Source of the DNA: Bacillota bacterium
GTDB lineage: Bacteria > Bacillota > Negativicutes > Sporomusales > Sporomusaceae
Length of the DNA stretch: 64,000 nucleotides
Reading direction: 5' to 3'
NCBI GenBank assembly: GCA_023443285.1
Contig: JAEZVB010000128.1
Location: 36,948-100,947, forward strand
In this document: one piece after another, positions 51,522-60,478 of the stretch
Position numbering within the stretch: the first letter of the stretch is position 1
Layout of the letters: every line of letters begins with the position of its first letter
Program-made: the position numbers and the translations under genes
The notes under the pieces: generated by a model
What the model was told of the DNA's origin: nothing
Database searches by the model: none
The model's input: only the letters and a program-made list of their open reading frames with translations

Positions 51522-52541
51522 ATGCTAATTAGCCGATTCTCGTATCTTTTGGTGTATTTATTTGTTGCCGTTGTTATGCTGGTTCCTAGTACTGTTTTTG
51601 CGGAAACGCTAAGCTCTGCTGAGCAAAGCTTAACGGCTGCAAAATGGTTTGAGCGAGGAGTTTATTTTTACACAATTGAACGAAAACCTCAAGAAGCAAT
51701 AGAGGCATTTACCAAGGCAATTGAATGTGATAGCATTTATGTAGAGGCTTATGCCTGGAGAGGTAATTCTAAACGTCTGTTAAAAAGATATCCAGATGCT
51801 ATAAGTGACTTTGATAGAGCTTTGCAATTATCACCTGATTCCAGTTTGGCATTAGCTATGCGAGCGGCAACGTATGCTGAAAGTGGCAATTTCTCCGCAG
51901 CTAGTGCAGATTGCGACAAGGTTCTTTCTATGAGAACAATTAATAATGCTACAGCTTACAATTATCTTGGAATGGCGTACGATTTAATGAATCAATATCA
52001 GCGTGCAATAGAATGCTATAATAAAGCAATATTATTAGAACCGAAAAACGTAGCAGCTTACAATAATCGGGGGCTTTCGTACAAGCATCTAGGTCAATGG
52101 GATCAGGCTATATTAAACTACAGCAAGGCTATTGAGGTAAGTCCGCAATTTGCTACTGCTTACTATAATCGTGGTAATGTTTATAGACTAAACAGTGAAT
52201 GGAACCAAGCTATTTCAGATTTTAATAAAACTATTGAACTGAATCCGCAATATCCTGATGTGTATATTACTCGCGGAGAAGTACTTATGAAAACAGGAAA
52301 CGGAAAAGACGCGGAATCCGATTTCATAAAAGCTATCGGTATAGATCCTTTTGACGGGAGTGCTTACTTTTATCTTGCACAAGTTTATGAACATAACGGA
52401 CAAAAGTCTGAAGCTCTAGAAAATTATCGTCTTGCTAATAAGTTTATTTCGTCTATCGATGATCAGCAAGCGAAACAAAAAATCGGAGTTCGTTTGCAAG
52501 GTGATTGGACAACTTTGAAAGAATGGATTTTGCTCTTTTGA
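51522..52541 (+). CDS. Secreted or membrane-anchored TPR-repeat protein
   Basis: A 339-residue protein with an N-terminal signal/anchor (about 5-27, ending VFAET) followed by about seven TPR units. Repeats such as AYNNRGLSYKHLGQWDQAIL and AYYNRGNVYRLNSEWNQAIS are canonical. TPR arrays bind other proteins; it probably acts outside the cytoplasmic membrane. GGAGG precedes the ATG. Confidence 0.88.
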   Translation: MLISRFSYLLVYLFVAVVMLVPSTVFAETLSSAEQSLTAAKWFERGVYFYTIERKPQEAIEAFTKAIECDSIYVEAYAWRGNSKRLLKRYPDAISDFDRALQLSPDSSLALAMRAATYAESGNFSAASADCDKVLSMRTINNATAYNYLGMAYDLMNQYQRAIECYNKAILLEPKNVAAYNNRGLSYKHLGQWDQAILNYSKAIEVSPQFATAYYNRGNVYRLNSEWNQAISDFNKTIELNPQYPDVYITRGEVLMKTGNGKDAESDFIKAIGIDPFDGSAYFYLAQVYEHNGQKSEALENYRLANKFISSIDDQQAKQKIGVRLQGDWTTLKEWILLF

Positions 52542-52701
52542 TAACAGTTCAGTATTACCAGCAAATCGAAGAGAAAAACAGTAAAAGCCAATAAATTGCG
52601 GGAGAAGTTAGCAGGGTAAATATATAAACTCATTATGCAGGAAAAGGGGAAAAAATGAAGAAAGCATGTAATAATTTACAAAAAAGGAGGGATCTTTAAA
52701 A

Positions 52702-53337
52702 ATGAATAAAAAAATAATTGCGATTACGCTGGGGACACTGACAGCAATGTCCAGCATGGTTTTTGCAGCACCAGCAACCGATCTACCAGCAGGTAAGGTA
52801 GCAGTCGACCTGTCACTAACTAGAATTTCATTGGAAGCATCATCAGGCGGTGAGTCAGGTTCTACAGACAAAAAAAATAATTTTGATCTCGGCATTACTG
52901 CGGGTTTAGGCAATAAGTGGAGTATTCAATATAAACATCAAAATTCCAATTTCAACGCCCTTAATCCAGTTAATAACTTCAATGTAGAAGTGAATGCAAA
53001 AGTACAAGAACTTAACGCTATACATCAATTTGATAAAAATCTTCAGGGTTTTGTCGGTGTGAACAAATTGTCTATCGATTCCTTTTCTTTGACTAAATGG
53101 CAAGTAGGTGTTACCGGTACTACTAAACTTGGTGATAAATTATCTGGATGGGCTACACTTGCCGGTGGCAATGATAACGCTACATATGAATTGGGTATTG
53201 CCCAGGAATTATCGAAGGACTGGGATGTAAATCTGTTTTATCGCCATAAAAAGTTTAATAGCCTTAAAGATAATGAGGGAGATAAGGCTGATTTGACAAT
53301 ATCCGGCTTCGGTCTTGGCGTTACAACTAGATTTTAA
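52702..53337 (+). CDS. Outer-membrane beta-barrel-like protein
   Basis: A 211-residue protein with a signal peptide (cleavage near VFA-AP, about residue 23). The mature part is made of alternating strands (WSIQYKHQNS, LQGFVGVNKLSI, WDVNLFYRHKKF) and ends in TTRF, the terminal aromatic typical of outer-membrane barrels. Its presence supports a diderm cell. It has AAAAAAGGAGG upstream and two terminators downstream. Confidence 0.75.
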   Translation: MNKKIIAITLGTLTAMSSMVFAAPATDLPAGKVAVDLSLTRISLEASSGGESGSTDKKNNFDLGITAGLGNKWSIQYKHQNSNFNALNPVNNFNVEVNAKVQELNAIHQFDKNLQGFVGVNKLSIDSFSLTKWQVGVTGTTKLGDKLSGWATLAGGNDNATYELGIAQELSKDWDVNLFYRHKKFNSLKDNEGDKADLTISGFGLGVTTRF

Positions 53338-53394
53338 AATAAGAAAACGACTGAATTCCAACAGTGGGAATCCTAAAAGAGCTTTCTTCCGTAT

Positions 53395-53430
53395 GAACTG
53401 CTCTCGATATTTATCGAGAGCAGTTCATTT
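53395..53430 (+). terminator. Rho-independent terminator of the barrel gene
   Basis: GAACTGCTCTCGATA pairs with TCGAGAGCAGTTC, followed by ATTT. Confidence 0.8.
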
Positions 53431-53505
53431 AATATATTGGCTCAGCCAGTGGAAGCATGTATTTAGCCAAAATAATAGGCGAATAGTGTGATTATTTGCA
53501 TGGAA

Positions 53506-53556
53506 AAATCCACTCTGATGTGCAACACGTTATAGCAAATCAGAGTGGATTTATGT
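53506..53556. terminator. Second hairpin, possible bidirectional terminator
   Basis: AAATCCACTCTGAT and ATCAGAGTGGATTT are exact reverse complements around a 19-nt loop. Confidence 0.65.
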
Positions 53557-53773
53557 TTATTTGACTGTATGTAATAGAGGGAAATTCTATTTTCTTATCA
53601 GGAGGGGTTCTTTTATTCCCCTGATGATTTCTAGAGTAACAGTTTGCGCCATAATAGCATGAATCAGCGGGAAGGTATCAAGGGGCAGCAGAACGTGTGA
53701 AACCCTTGGCTCGTCTGGTAGGCAAAAAAATAACCGGCACTGTTGGCAGATGTTAAAAGACAATTTAAAAATA

Positions 53774-53959
53774 TTACAGGGTATTACCGTATATATTCCC
53801 AATTTTATAATTCTCAATAATTACATTTAATTGCTTAAAAAGTTCATCTTTAGGTAATTGATTGTTTTCCCTAACATAGTCAACTATGTCAAACAAACAA
53901 TCATGCGATAATCCCGCATTATGTACTTCTTTTGCCAACGCTACTAAATCTTGAAACAT
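53774..53959 (-). CDS. Small helical protein, unknown
   Basis: A 61-residue protein (MFQDLVALAKEVHNAGLSHD...) that looks fully helical. AAGGGAGAG lies 8 nt before the ATG. No family is recognised. Its reading direction opposes its neighbours. Confidence 0.55.
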   Translation of the reverse strand: MFQDLVALAKEVHNAGLSHDCLFDIVDYVRENNQLPKDELFKQLNVIIENYKIGNIYGNTL

Positions 53960-54174
53960 TCAATCACTCTCCCTTGTTATATCTATGAATATTTTACAAT
54001 ATATTGAGTGGCACTTTATGTAATTTAATCAGGAGTGAATCCATTATTTTACAGTAAATTTTTCTACAAAAGAGCTTATTTTTCGCCTGATCTGTATAAC
54101 CATCGAATAGATAAGTTAAGTAAAAGGTTATAGAGGATAGGGGGAATGAATAGCAATATGTAGATGTATTTTAT

Positions 54175-54203
54175 TTGTATGCTAGATAAATGTGTAGTAT
54201 AAT
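54175..54203 (+). promoter_or_regulatory. Promoter of the biotin operon
   Basis: TTGTAT (54175-54180) and a perfect TATAAT (54198-54203) with a 17-nt spacer. It overlaps or abuts the BirA operator, allowing repression. Confidence 0.75.
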
Positions 54204-54207
54204 TCAT

Positions 54208-54240
54208 TTGTTAACCGTTTTTATTTAATGTGGTTAACGA
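54208..54240 (+). promoter_or_regulatory. BirA operator (biotin repressor site)
   Basis: TTGTTAACC (54208-54216) and GGTTAACGA (54232-54240) with a 15-nt spacer match the BirA consensus TTGTTAACC-N15-GGTTAACAA at all but one base. It is followed by a pimelate/biotin operon, as expected. Confidence 0.9.
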
Positions 54241-54285
54241 TGGCGCATTTGACCATAAGTAAGTTAATAAGGGAGGGAGTAGCTG

Positions 54286-54780
54286 ATGCAAAGTAGGGTG
54301 AGTTGGGTAGCTGAGGTTGGTTTGTTGGCTGCCTTTATAACGATTACGGGTATGTTTAAATTGCCGGGGTTGTTGCCGGGAACGGAGTTTCAGTTGTCTG
54401 CACCTTTGGCGGTGGCTATTTGTGCGGTATTTGGATTTAGTAAATATATTACGGCAGGTTTGTTGTCAAGTGTAGTTGGTCTAATACTGGGGACTCAAAG
54501 TGTGCTGAATGTATTTATTGCCCTGGTATTTCGGGTTACTGTCGGCATAATATTGTTAGTCTTGGGTAGATCCTGGCCGGTAGTTATGTTGGCAGGTCCA
54601 GTCGGTTCTGCGTTTGCCAGGCTGGCATTAGGGGGAATTGTCGGCAAAGCGGTACTCCCTCTATTGATGGCTGCTGTGCCAGGGATGATTTTCACCGCTA
54701 TATTGGCTTGTCCTTTAACAGCTTTGCTAAAACGAATAAAAGAACAAAGAAAGGTGATTGGTCATGTTATGCAGCGTTAG
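54286..54780 (+). CDS. ECF-transporter S-component-like membrane protein, biotin regulon
   Basis: A 164-residue protein with five or six predicted helices, of a size typical for ECF substrate-binding components. Its place behind the BirA operator and before bioW suggests uptake of pimelate or another biotin precursor. It is not clearly BioY. GGGAGGGAG precedes the ATG, and the stop overlaps the bioW start. Confidence 0.7.
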   Translation: MQSRVSWVAEVGLLAAFITITGMFKLPGLLPGTEFQLSAPLAVAICAVFGFSKYITAGLLSSVVGLILGTQSVLNVFIALVFRVTVGIILLVLGRSWPVVMLAGPVGSAFARLALGGIVGKAVLPLLMAAVPGMIFTAILACPLTALLKRIKEQRKVIGHVMQR

Positions 54781-55549
54781 AATGAGGGCAGCCCAAGGCG
54801 GCTCGCACGAGGAAGGCGGCAAACATATTTCAGGTGCTGAACGATTGGTAAGTAAAGAACAGTTGCCGGTGATAGCGGCAGCCATGATTAACCGCGCGCT
54901 GTTTCATAGCCGGGGGGAAGCTGATTTTATTAATATTACTGTCGAAACAGTTCCTGCTCAAAATATAGAAGAAATAGCTTGTTTGTCAATTGTAACCAGT
55001 AAGGTTTCTGGTGTAACGGCAGGCCGGGAGGCTGCTAAGGCTGAGTTAGTCAGGGCTGGTGTTTCGCCAGCAGCTGTGCTTACCGGGATGGAAGCATTGG
55101 CAGGTTTGCGTACCAGTATGCGAGGCGCTATGTTGCTTGATGCTCAAACCGGAAAGCGGCTTGATGACCGGGGGGAACGGGGAATTCGTGTATCGCGGAT
55201 GGATATACTGGATGAAGAGAACTATATAGGTTGGCTGAAACAACAGGGGTATGACAATACCCATATTCGCGAGGCTACAATACTAGCTTCTAAGGTTATG
55301 GCGGCCCCGGGTGCAGTTGCTGAGTTATGTTGGTCAGATGATCCTGAATATGTAGCTGGCTATGTGGCTATCCCAAGGGCGTATACTCGCTTTTCGCAGT
55401 TAAAGTGCTATGGTAGTCCGATTGGTGGCAGGATCATCTTTGTAAAGGAAAACACGGACGTAGAGCAACTAATCGATTATTTGCAGTATCAGGCTGTGCT
55501 GATTAAAGTTCCGGAAGTGGAGGATAAGGCAGATGCAATTCTTGACTGA
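54764..55549 (+). CDS. bioW: 6-carboxyhexanoate-CoA ligase BioW
   Basis: A 261-residue enzyme that makes pimeloyl-CoA from pimelate. The N-terminal SVRMRAAQGGSHEEGGKHIS and the C-terminal GGRIIFVKE stretch are diagnostic. ATG 54764 gives the family N-terminus; AAAGGTGA lies upstream. Overlaps of 17 nt at both ends couple it to its neighbours. Confidence 0.95.
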   Translation: MLCSVRMRAAQGGSHEEGGKHISGAERLVSKEQLPVIAAAMINRALFHSRGEADFINITVETVPAQNIEEIACLSIVTSKVSGVTAGREAAKAELVRAGVSPAAVLTGMEALAGLRTSMRGAMLLDAQTGKRLDDRGERGIRVSRMDILDEENYIGWLKQQGYDNTHIREATILASKVMAAPGAVAELCWSDDPEYVAGYVAIPRAYTRFSQLKCYGSPIGGRIIFVKENTDVEQLIDYLQYQAVLIKVPEVEDKADAILD

Positions 55550-56693
55550 TTTTTTGGAGCAGGCCAAAATGTGCAATTTGTATCGGCAAACAGTGACCTA
55601 TAACCCGGTCAGTGCTGACCATGTTGAACTTAAGGGGCAGAATTATCTAATGCTGGCTTCCAATAACTACTTGGGTTTGACGCATGACCACGCTGTTCAG
55701 ATGGCCGCCATTGAGGCAGTCCGATTGTATGGCACTGGGTCAGGGGGGGCTAGGCTGACTACCGGAAGCTATCCGCTATTTGACCAGCTCGAGCAAGAAC
55801 TTGCCCGGTTCAAAGAGACGGAAGCTGCGCTAGTATTTAATACCGGCTATATGGCAAACTTGGGTGTTATTAGTGCCTTAGCCGAATCGGGTGATGTTAT
55901 TTTCAGCGATGAACTCAATCATGCCAGTATTATTGATGGATGCCGGCTATCAAATGCCAAAATTGTTGTTTACCGGCATGCAGATATGGAGAATTTGCAG
56001 ACGCTTCTAAATACCACTGCTTGTCAGGGGAAACGGCTAATCATCACTGACGGCGTATTCAGTATGGATGGGGATATAGCGCCGCTGGGGGAAATTGTTC
56101 AGATAGCCGAGCGTTATGATGCCATCGTTATTGTAGACGACGCTCATGCTACTGGTGTTATTGGAAAGGCCGGTAAAGGCACGGCAGATTATTTTGGCGT
56201 AAACGATAAAGTTCAGGTGCAAATTGGCACAATGAGTAAAGCACTGGGGGCGGAAGGCGGCTTTGTCGCTGGGTCAAGAGAATTAATTGATTACATAAGA
56301 AATAAGGCGCGCAGCTTTATTTTTTCAACAGCGTTAGCACCGGCGACAATTGCTGCGGCATTGGCCGCACTTAAGCAGTTGACGGCCAGACCGGAATTAG
56401 TAACAACGTTAAGGGAGAATACCCGGTATATACGGAAACTGCTTACGTCAGCCCACATGCCGATTCTTGCAGGTGAAACACCGATAATTCCTATTTTGGT
56501 AGGCAAGGCGGAAACCGCTGTCAGCTTGACAGAGCAGCTAAAGCAGCAGTGTATTATTCTTAGTGCGATTAGGCCGCCGACTGTGCCTGCAGGAACAAGC
56601 AGACTACGACTGACTGTGACGGCTGCGCATAAACGGGAAGAACTGGCTTGGGCTGTTGATAGGATTGTTGCTGCGTTCGAACAGGTTCATTAA
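55533..56693 (+). CDS. bioF: 8-amino-7-oxononanoate synthase BioF
   Basis: A 386-residue PLP enzyme that condenses pimeloyl-CoA with alanine. TMSKALGAEGGFVAG holds the PLP lysine; VDDAHATGVIG and SNNYLGL are family motifs. bioA, bioD and bioB are not in the window. Confidence 0.95.
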   Translation: MQFLTDFLEQAKMCNLYRQTVTYNPVSADHVELKGQNYLMLASNNYLGLTHDHAVQMAAIEAVRLYGTGSGGARLTTGSYPLFDQLEQELARFKETEAALVFNTGYMANLGVISALAESGDVIFSDELNHASIIDGCRLSNAKIVVYRHADMENLQTLLNTTACQGKRLIITDGVFSMDGDIAPLGEIVQIAERYDAIVIVDDAHATGVIGKAGKGTADYFGVNDKVQVQIGTMSKALGAEGGFVAGSRELIDYIRNKARSFIFSTALAPATIAAALAALKQLTARPELVTTLRENTRYIRKLLTSAHMPILAGETPIIPILVGKAETAVSLTEQLKQQCIILSAIRPPTVPAGTSRLRLTVTAAHKREELAWAVDRIVAAFEQVH

Positions 56694-56779
56694 GGCTATA
56701 TCGAGCCAAAACGTCTTTCACTTTTAGCAATGAGATGAATATGATATTACAGATATTGCTAAACAAGGGGGCATCTAAC

Positions 56780-56962
56780 TTGTCTCACTTTGCTATCATC
56801 GACATCGGTAGGGCAGGATTTGAAATTGTACCGTTAACGCCTGAAGCTAATGCTTACATAGCGAAATGCAGAGGCACGATGAAGTATTCTAAACGAAATA
56901 TCGCCAATTCAGCGGTTAAGCGAATGGAAGTGACATTAAGCAGACACATAAAAAATAAATAG
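56780..56962 (+). CDS. Small hypothetical protein
   Basis: TTG 56780 after GGGGG gives a 60-residue basic protein (SHFAIIDIGRAGFEIVPLTP...RHIKNK). A longer frame from 56735 has no ribosome site. No family is recognised. Confidence 0.45.
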   Translation: MSHFAIIDIGRAGFEIVPLTPEANAYIAKCRGTMKYSKRNIANSAVKRMEVTLSRHIKNK

Positions 56963-57001
56963 CCGGTTAATTCCGGCTGCAAAGAAGGAGGACAAGCTGA
57001 A

Positions 57002-57079
57002 GGATTATGTGTTACTACGTGTCCAACTGGTGCAATAAGCATGAGGCTCCGAAAAATAAATAATAGCAGTACAAAATAG
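57002..57079 (+). pseudogene. Ferredoxin C-terminal remnant
   Basis: The frame reads GLCVTTCPTGAISMRLRK and ends at TAG 57077-57079. CxxxCP with TGAISM is the second cluster half of a bacterial ferredoxin. The rest is missing, so it is a short decayed fragment. Confidence 0.55.
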
Positions 57080-57119
57080 TAGTTTAATCATATATAATTG
57101 TTGTAAAGGGAGGGGTATT

Positions 57120-57734
57120 ATGGCAACTATAGCACCTAAAGAAATTACACCAATTATTCGCAAGCTTTGCCAACAAATAAATTCCGGTGAAAAGCCTGTA
57201 TGGATTCCCGTTCAGGTGGTAGCAGGCGCTGTACCTAATGAATGTTTTGGTAATGCTGTAATGAAAATTGCAAATAGCGGTGGTACTATTCAGTATGGAT
57301 GGACTATCTGGGAGTGGAAGGACGTGCTGGTTGAAGGCGAGTTTCATGCAGTGTGGCGCTCTCCGGAAGACCAGCTTTTATGTGTATCTCCGCAGGTTAA
57401 CGGAGAAAAAAGGGTATTATTCTTACCTGACAACAGCCGAACCTGGGACGAAAAAAATAGAATTGATAATATTAGAATACCTCTGCGCCAAGATTCTGTG
57501 GTAATGGATTTTATCGCCGTGAAGCAGGAATTAACAAAAGAAATGAATGCGTTAGCTTCTAGCCAATTCGGTGTGGTGGCTTTCACACCAAGCGAGAGGT
57601 TTACTGAGCTATCCATACAAGAAAGAGCCTTATTCAAAAAAATAAATGAGTTGTCTCCAATACCAAAAGGTAACAACTTTTGTGGGTGCGGTAGCGGGAA
57701 AAAGTATAAAAAATGTTGTGGTAGCAATAGCTGA
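57120..57734 (+). CDS. Protein with C-terminal SEC-C zinc motif
   Basis: A 204-residue protein. The last 20 residues hold CGCGSGKKYKKCCG, the SEC-C zinc motif also found at the end of SecA. The N-terminal part (about 1-150) has no recognised fold. GGGAGGGG precedes the ATG. SEC-C tails often mediate ribosome or protein contact; the role here is unknown. Confidence 0.85.
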   Translation: MATIAPKEITPIIRKLCQQINSGEKPVWIPVQVVAGAVPNECFGNAVMKIANSGGTIQYGWTIWEWKDVLVEGEFHAVWRSPEDQLLCVSPQVNGEKRVLFLPDNSRTWDEKNRIDNIRIPLRQDSVVMDFIAVKQELTKEMNALASSQFGVVAFTPSERFTELSIQERALFKKINELSPIPKGNNFCGCGSGKKYKKCCGSNS

Positions 57735-57754
57735 GGCAAAACTGAATAAAAGTG

Positions 57755-57937
57755 TTAAATCCATTCTTCATAATTGGTTTGTATTTGTAACTCTTTCAGT
57801 ACAATACGCCGTATATCGATATATTTTTGCACGACTTCGCTAGCCAGCCGCTCAGGATCAACGCTGTTGAATTCCGCTTGATTAAGTACTAGCATGGTTA
57901 AGTCGTGCAGGTTGATATCTGGATTGATTTGTGCCAT
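57755..57937 (-). CDS. Small hypothetical protein
   Basis: A 60-residue acidic protein (MAQINPDINLHDLTMLVLNQ...). TAGGAGGTC lies 7 nt before the ATG, a strong site. It ends 20 nt from the SEC-C gene in convergent orientation. No family is recognised. Confidence 0.7.
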   Translation of the reverse strand: MAQINPDINLHDLTMLVLNQAEFNSVDPERLASEVVQKYIDIRRIVLKELQIQTNYEEWI

Positions 57938-58150
57938 TAAATTGACCTCCTACATATAACAGGATCATTATTTTATAGAATAATGTAAATATACTGTAAA
58001 TAATGAAAATATTCCTGCTTTTGCTGTGGATATATGTCGGAGTGGTGGATTTTTTTACCTATTCACGGCTAAGCGGCTTTTTGTATGCAGGATATAGTTG
58101 GAGCTTGGCGAATATTGGTAATAACTAATATACTAGGAGGGAACGCGATT

Positions 58151-58531
58151 ATGAGAAGAATTTTATTAGGCTTATTATTATTGGTAGTGGCTGGGATTTT
58201 ACCAGTTATGGCTCAGGAGCCTGTAGAGGTTGGGGCGTATAATTCAATTATTTCTGTTAAAGCAGATAGTAATTGGATATATGCTGAGGTAAAAGTTCAG
58301 GATCATGAAGGTCATCCATATAACATAAAAACATATAGGATAGACCGTGGCGAAGAAACGATTACTTTGATGGATAACAAGTTATATGATGCAGACGGAA
58401 AATTAAAAATGACTGATGATCGACGGATGAAGTGGAAATATAGCCAAAGAAAAATAAGCGAACAAGATCTTCATGATTCTATATATGAAGCTGCTATTAA
58501 ATGGGTAGACGAAGGCAAAAAGAAGAAGTAA
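58151..58531 (+). CDS. Secreted protein, unknown
   Basis: A 126-residue protein with a clear signal peptide (MRRILLGLLLLVVAGILPVM, cleavage near AQ). The mature part is hydrophilic with strands and charged residues. ATG 58151 has AGGAGGGAA upstream; a longer frame lacks a site. A terminator follows at 58635. Confidence 0.75.
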   Translation: MRRILLGLLLLVVAGILPVMAQEPVEVGAYNSIISVKADSNWIYAEVKVQDHEGHPYNIKTYRIDRGEETITLMDNKLYDADGKLKMTDDRRMKWKYSQRKISEQDLHDSIYEAAIKWVDEGKKKK

Positions 58532-58634
58532 TAACTATCAAGTCCAAATTTATGGCTTGAGTTGTATACCAAATCAAATATCTATAATGCATAAATAGGA
58601 ACATCATATTTATGGATGAACTCCAATTGATATG

Positions 58635-58686
58635 CTCCTCTGAAGGTAGACAGTAACATACTACTATCTGAAAGGGGAGTTTTTTA
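58635..58686 (+). terminator. Rho-independent terminator
   Basis: CTCCTCT (58635-58641) pairs with AGGGGAG (58673-58679), with GGTAG/CTACT inside, followed by six T. Confidence 0.75.
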
Positions 58687-58828
58687 CATGTCTGCAAGAA
58701 TAAGCATTGTTTCTAACTTTGGAGATTTTCGGCGCCAGATACGGCGCGAATATAATGTTTTCACAAAATGGAGTGATATTTTTCTTATTGGGCAAAATAC
58801 ATTTGAATATATATGGGAGGTACATAGT

Positions 58829-59218
58829 ATGACAGATGTGGATAGGCTGATTACAGATCAATTTGTGCCATTTCGGGAAAAGATACTTGCTGTATTAAAA
58901 GAAAAACATCCATATGTTTACTCTGTTGCCGACAACATTTTAGCGGGTCGCAAAAACATGGCAGGATTGCAGGTAACTGCGGAAGGTCAGGTTGTTGGTG
59001 AATACACCTTCCATCTAAATGGCTTACGTATTGAAAGTGTAGATACCGGCAAGCTTGACTCAGGAGTAAACCACCCGTTTTTGGGCTTAGTCAAGCCGTA
59101 TGGTGTAGTGGAAAAGAGTATAATTGAAAAAGTTGTTGCTGACGAAGGGTTTACAGCGGATTTGACGAAGACCTTTCTTACATATTTACCAGACATTACG
59201 ATAAAATTCTTGCGTTAA
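58829..59218 (+). CDS. Hypothetical soluble protein
   Basis: ATG 58829 after GGGAGGT gives a 129-residue protein (MTDVDRLITDQFVPFREKIL...). A longer in-frame start at 58688 begins inside the upstream terminator region and is less likely. Mixed helices and strands, no signal. No family is recognised. Confidence 0.7.
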   Translation: MTDVDRLITDQFVPFREKILAVLKEKHPYVYSVADNILAGRKNMAGLQVTAEGQVVGEYTFHLNGLRIESVDTGKLDSGVNHPFLGLVKPYGVVEKSIIEKVVADEGFTADLTKTFLTYLPDITIKFLR

Positions 59219-59378
59219 GTCTGGCATCAAATAGTCGGGTTTACGAAAAAATAGGATATTGTAGGTATATATTGTAATTAATGAGGGCATACTAATCTTG
59301 TGAAGGTGTCCTCGAGAAACGAGAATTGCGAAACAATAAATTTTAAAAAAGCGCATATGGTAAGCACCATGCACATAT

Positions 59379-59405
59379 AACCTCTGCCGGTTTCGGCAGG
59401 GGTTT
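59379..59405 (+). terminator. GC-rich hairpin
   Basis: AACCTCTGCCG pairs with CGGCAGGGGTT around GTTT, followed by TAAAAT. It lies upstream of the next small gene. Confidence 0.6.
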
Positions 59406-59447
59406 AAAATTTGTAATAAGGTAAGACTATTGGTGGAGGTGATAAAA

Positions 59448-59582
59448 ATGCCTGTACCTAAAACAGGGGCTGACAAGTTTGGGATTGAACATGAAATCAA
59501 GGGTGAACAGGAGAATAAGCGCATGACAGATGAGGAGATACGCAAAAAGGCAAAACACTTTACGCAAAAAGATAATAGTTGA
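59448..59582 (+). CDS. 44-residue charged protein
   Basis: ATG 59448 to TGA 59582 encodes a Lys/Glu-rich peptide (MPVPKTGADKFGIEHEIKGE...). TGGAGGTGATAAAA is a near-ideal ribosome site. It is hydrophilic and probably partly disordered. No family is recognised. Confidence 0.65.
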   Translation: MPVPKTGADKFGIEHEIKGEQENKRMTDEEIRKKAKHFTQKDNS

Positions 59583-59648
59583 GAGCAAAGTTATAGGCGA
59601 GTAATGCCTTTGCATTTGAAAATATGAAATATTGTGAGGCTGGGAGAG

Positions 59649-60239
59649 ATGCGTGTTCTAGAACAAGTAGTGCAAGCAAATCAAGAATTCTTAAGAAAGC
59701 AGTTAGCAGAAAATCGGGAGTATCAGTTGGAAATTAGCAAGATCCCGACTAAAAACTTGCTGATATTTACTTGCATGGATACTCGTCTGGTAGACTTTCT
59801 TGAACCGGCACTGGGGATTGAACGTGGTGCAGCAAAAGTGATAAAAAATGCGGGTAATACCATTACTGGCCTGTTTCACTCTTCCATTCGCAGTATGCTT
59901 GTGGCTATTTTCGAACTAGATGTGAAAGAAATCATGGTCATTGGTCATTATGATTGCGGAATTGCTCATGCTACAGCTGCCGGTATAATTGGCAAAATGA
60001 TGGACAGGGGTATTTGTCCAGGAGCTATAAAAATGATTGAGAAAGAGCTAGAAATATGGTTAGATGGATTTCACCAACCTGTTGAGAACGTGAAGGATGT
60101 TGTCCGCGAGATAAGATCTAACCCACTGATTCCTCGTGATGTTCCCGTTCATGGACTTATGTTTGAGCCACATACAGGCGAGATAGAGGTAGTTATCTCA
60201 GGTTATGATAATGATCGTGGGAATGATTGTATTTGTTAG
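59649..60239 (+). CDS. Beta-class carbonic anhydrase
   Basis: A 196-residue enzyme for CO2/bicarbonate exchange. CMDTR holds the first zinc cysteine and the Asp-Arg dyad; GHYDCG supplies the zinc His and second Cys. ATG 59649 is chosen; an upstream in-frame GTG at 59634 lacks a ribosome site. Confidence 0.93.
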   Translation: MRVLEQVVQANQEFLRKQLAENREYQLEISKIPTKNLLIFTCMDTRLVDFLEPALGIERGAAKVIKNAGNTITGLFHSSIRSMLVAIFELDVKEIMVIGHYDCGIAHATAAGIIGKMMDRGICPGAIKMIEKELEIWLDGFHQPVENVKDVVREIRSNPLIPRDVPVHGLMFEPHTGEIEVVISGYDNDRGNDCIC

Positions 60240-60278
60240 GCTAACACTTCCCGAGCAAGGGCATTTTTAATATAAAAC

Positions 60279-60320
60279 AAAGGCAGCGCTGCAATTACTA
60301 TGGCGCTGCCTTTGTTTTCT
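60279..60320 (+). terminator. Rho-independent terminator of the carbonic anhydrase gene
   Basis: An 11-base perfect stem, AAAGGCAGCGC/GCGCTGCCTTT, followed by GTTTTCTT. Confidence 0.88.
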
Positions 60321-60411
60321 TAATGGTTCAGAGTTATCTGTCTGACCGGCTTGTTTTTCGATCGTGTTATTACCATAACGACAAGCAGTCCTGCCGGGAA
60401 ATGTTGTATTT

Positions 60412-60427
60412 TGGTATAGGTTTTGCA
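60412..60427 (+). promoter_or_regulatory. Sigma-54 promoter (-24/-12)
   Basis: TGGTATAGGTTTTGCA with GG 60413-60414 and GC 60425-60426. It is 50 nt upstream of the 3-hydroxyacyl-CoA dehydrogenase gene. Confidence 0.75.
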
Positions 60428-60478
60428 ATAATAGGTTTCATAAGAATAGACCTATTAGAAAATTAGGAGGGGAAGTAG

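Noticed and set aside
53587..53817. Leftward 76-codon frame near two terminators
   Set aside because: No ribosome site and no similarity to a known family. It overlaps the end of the better-supported small gene at 53774-53959.
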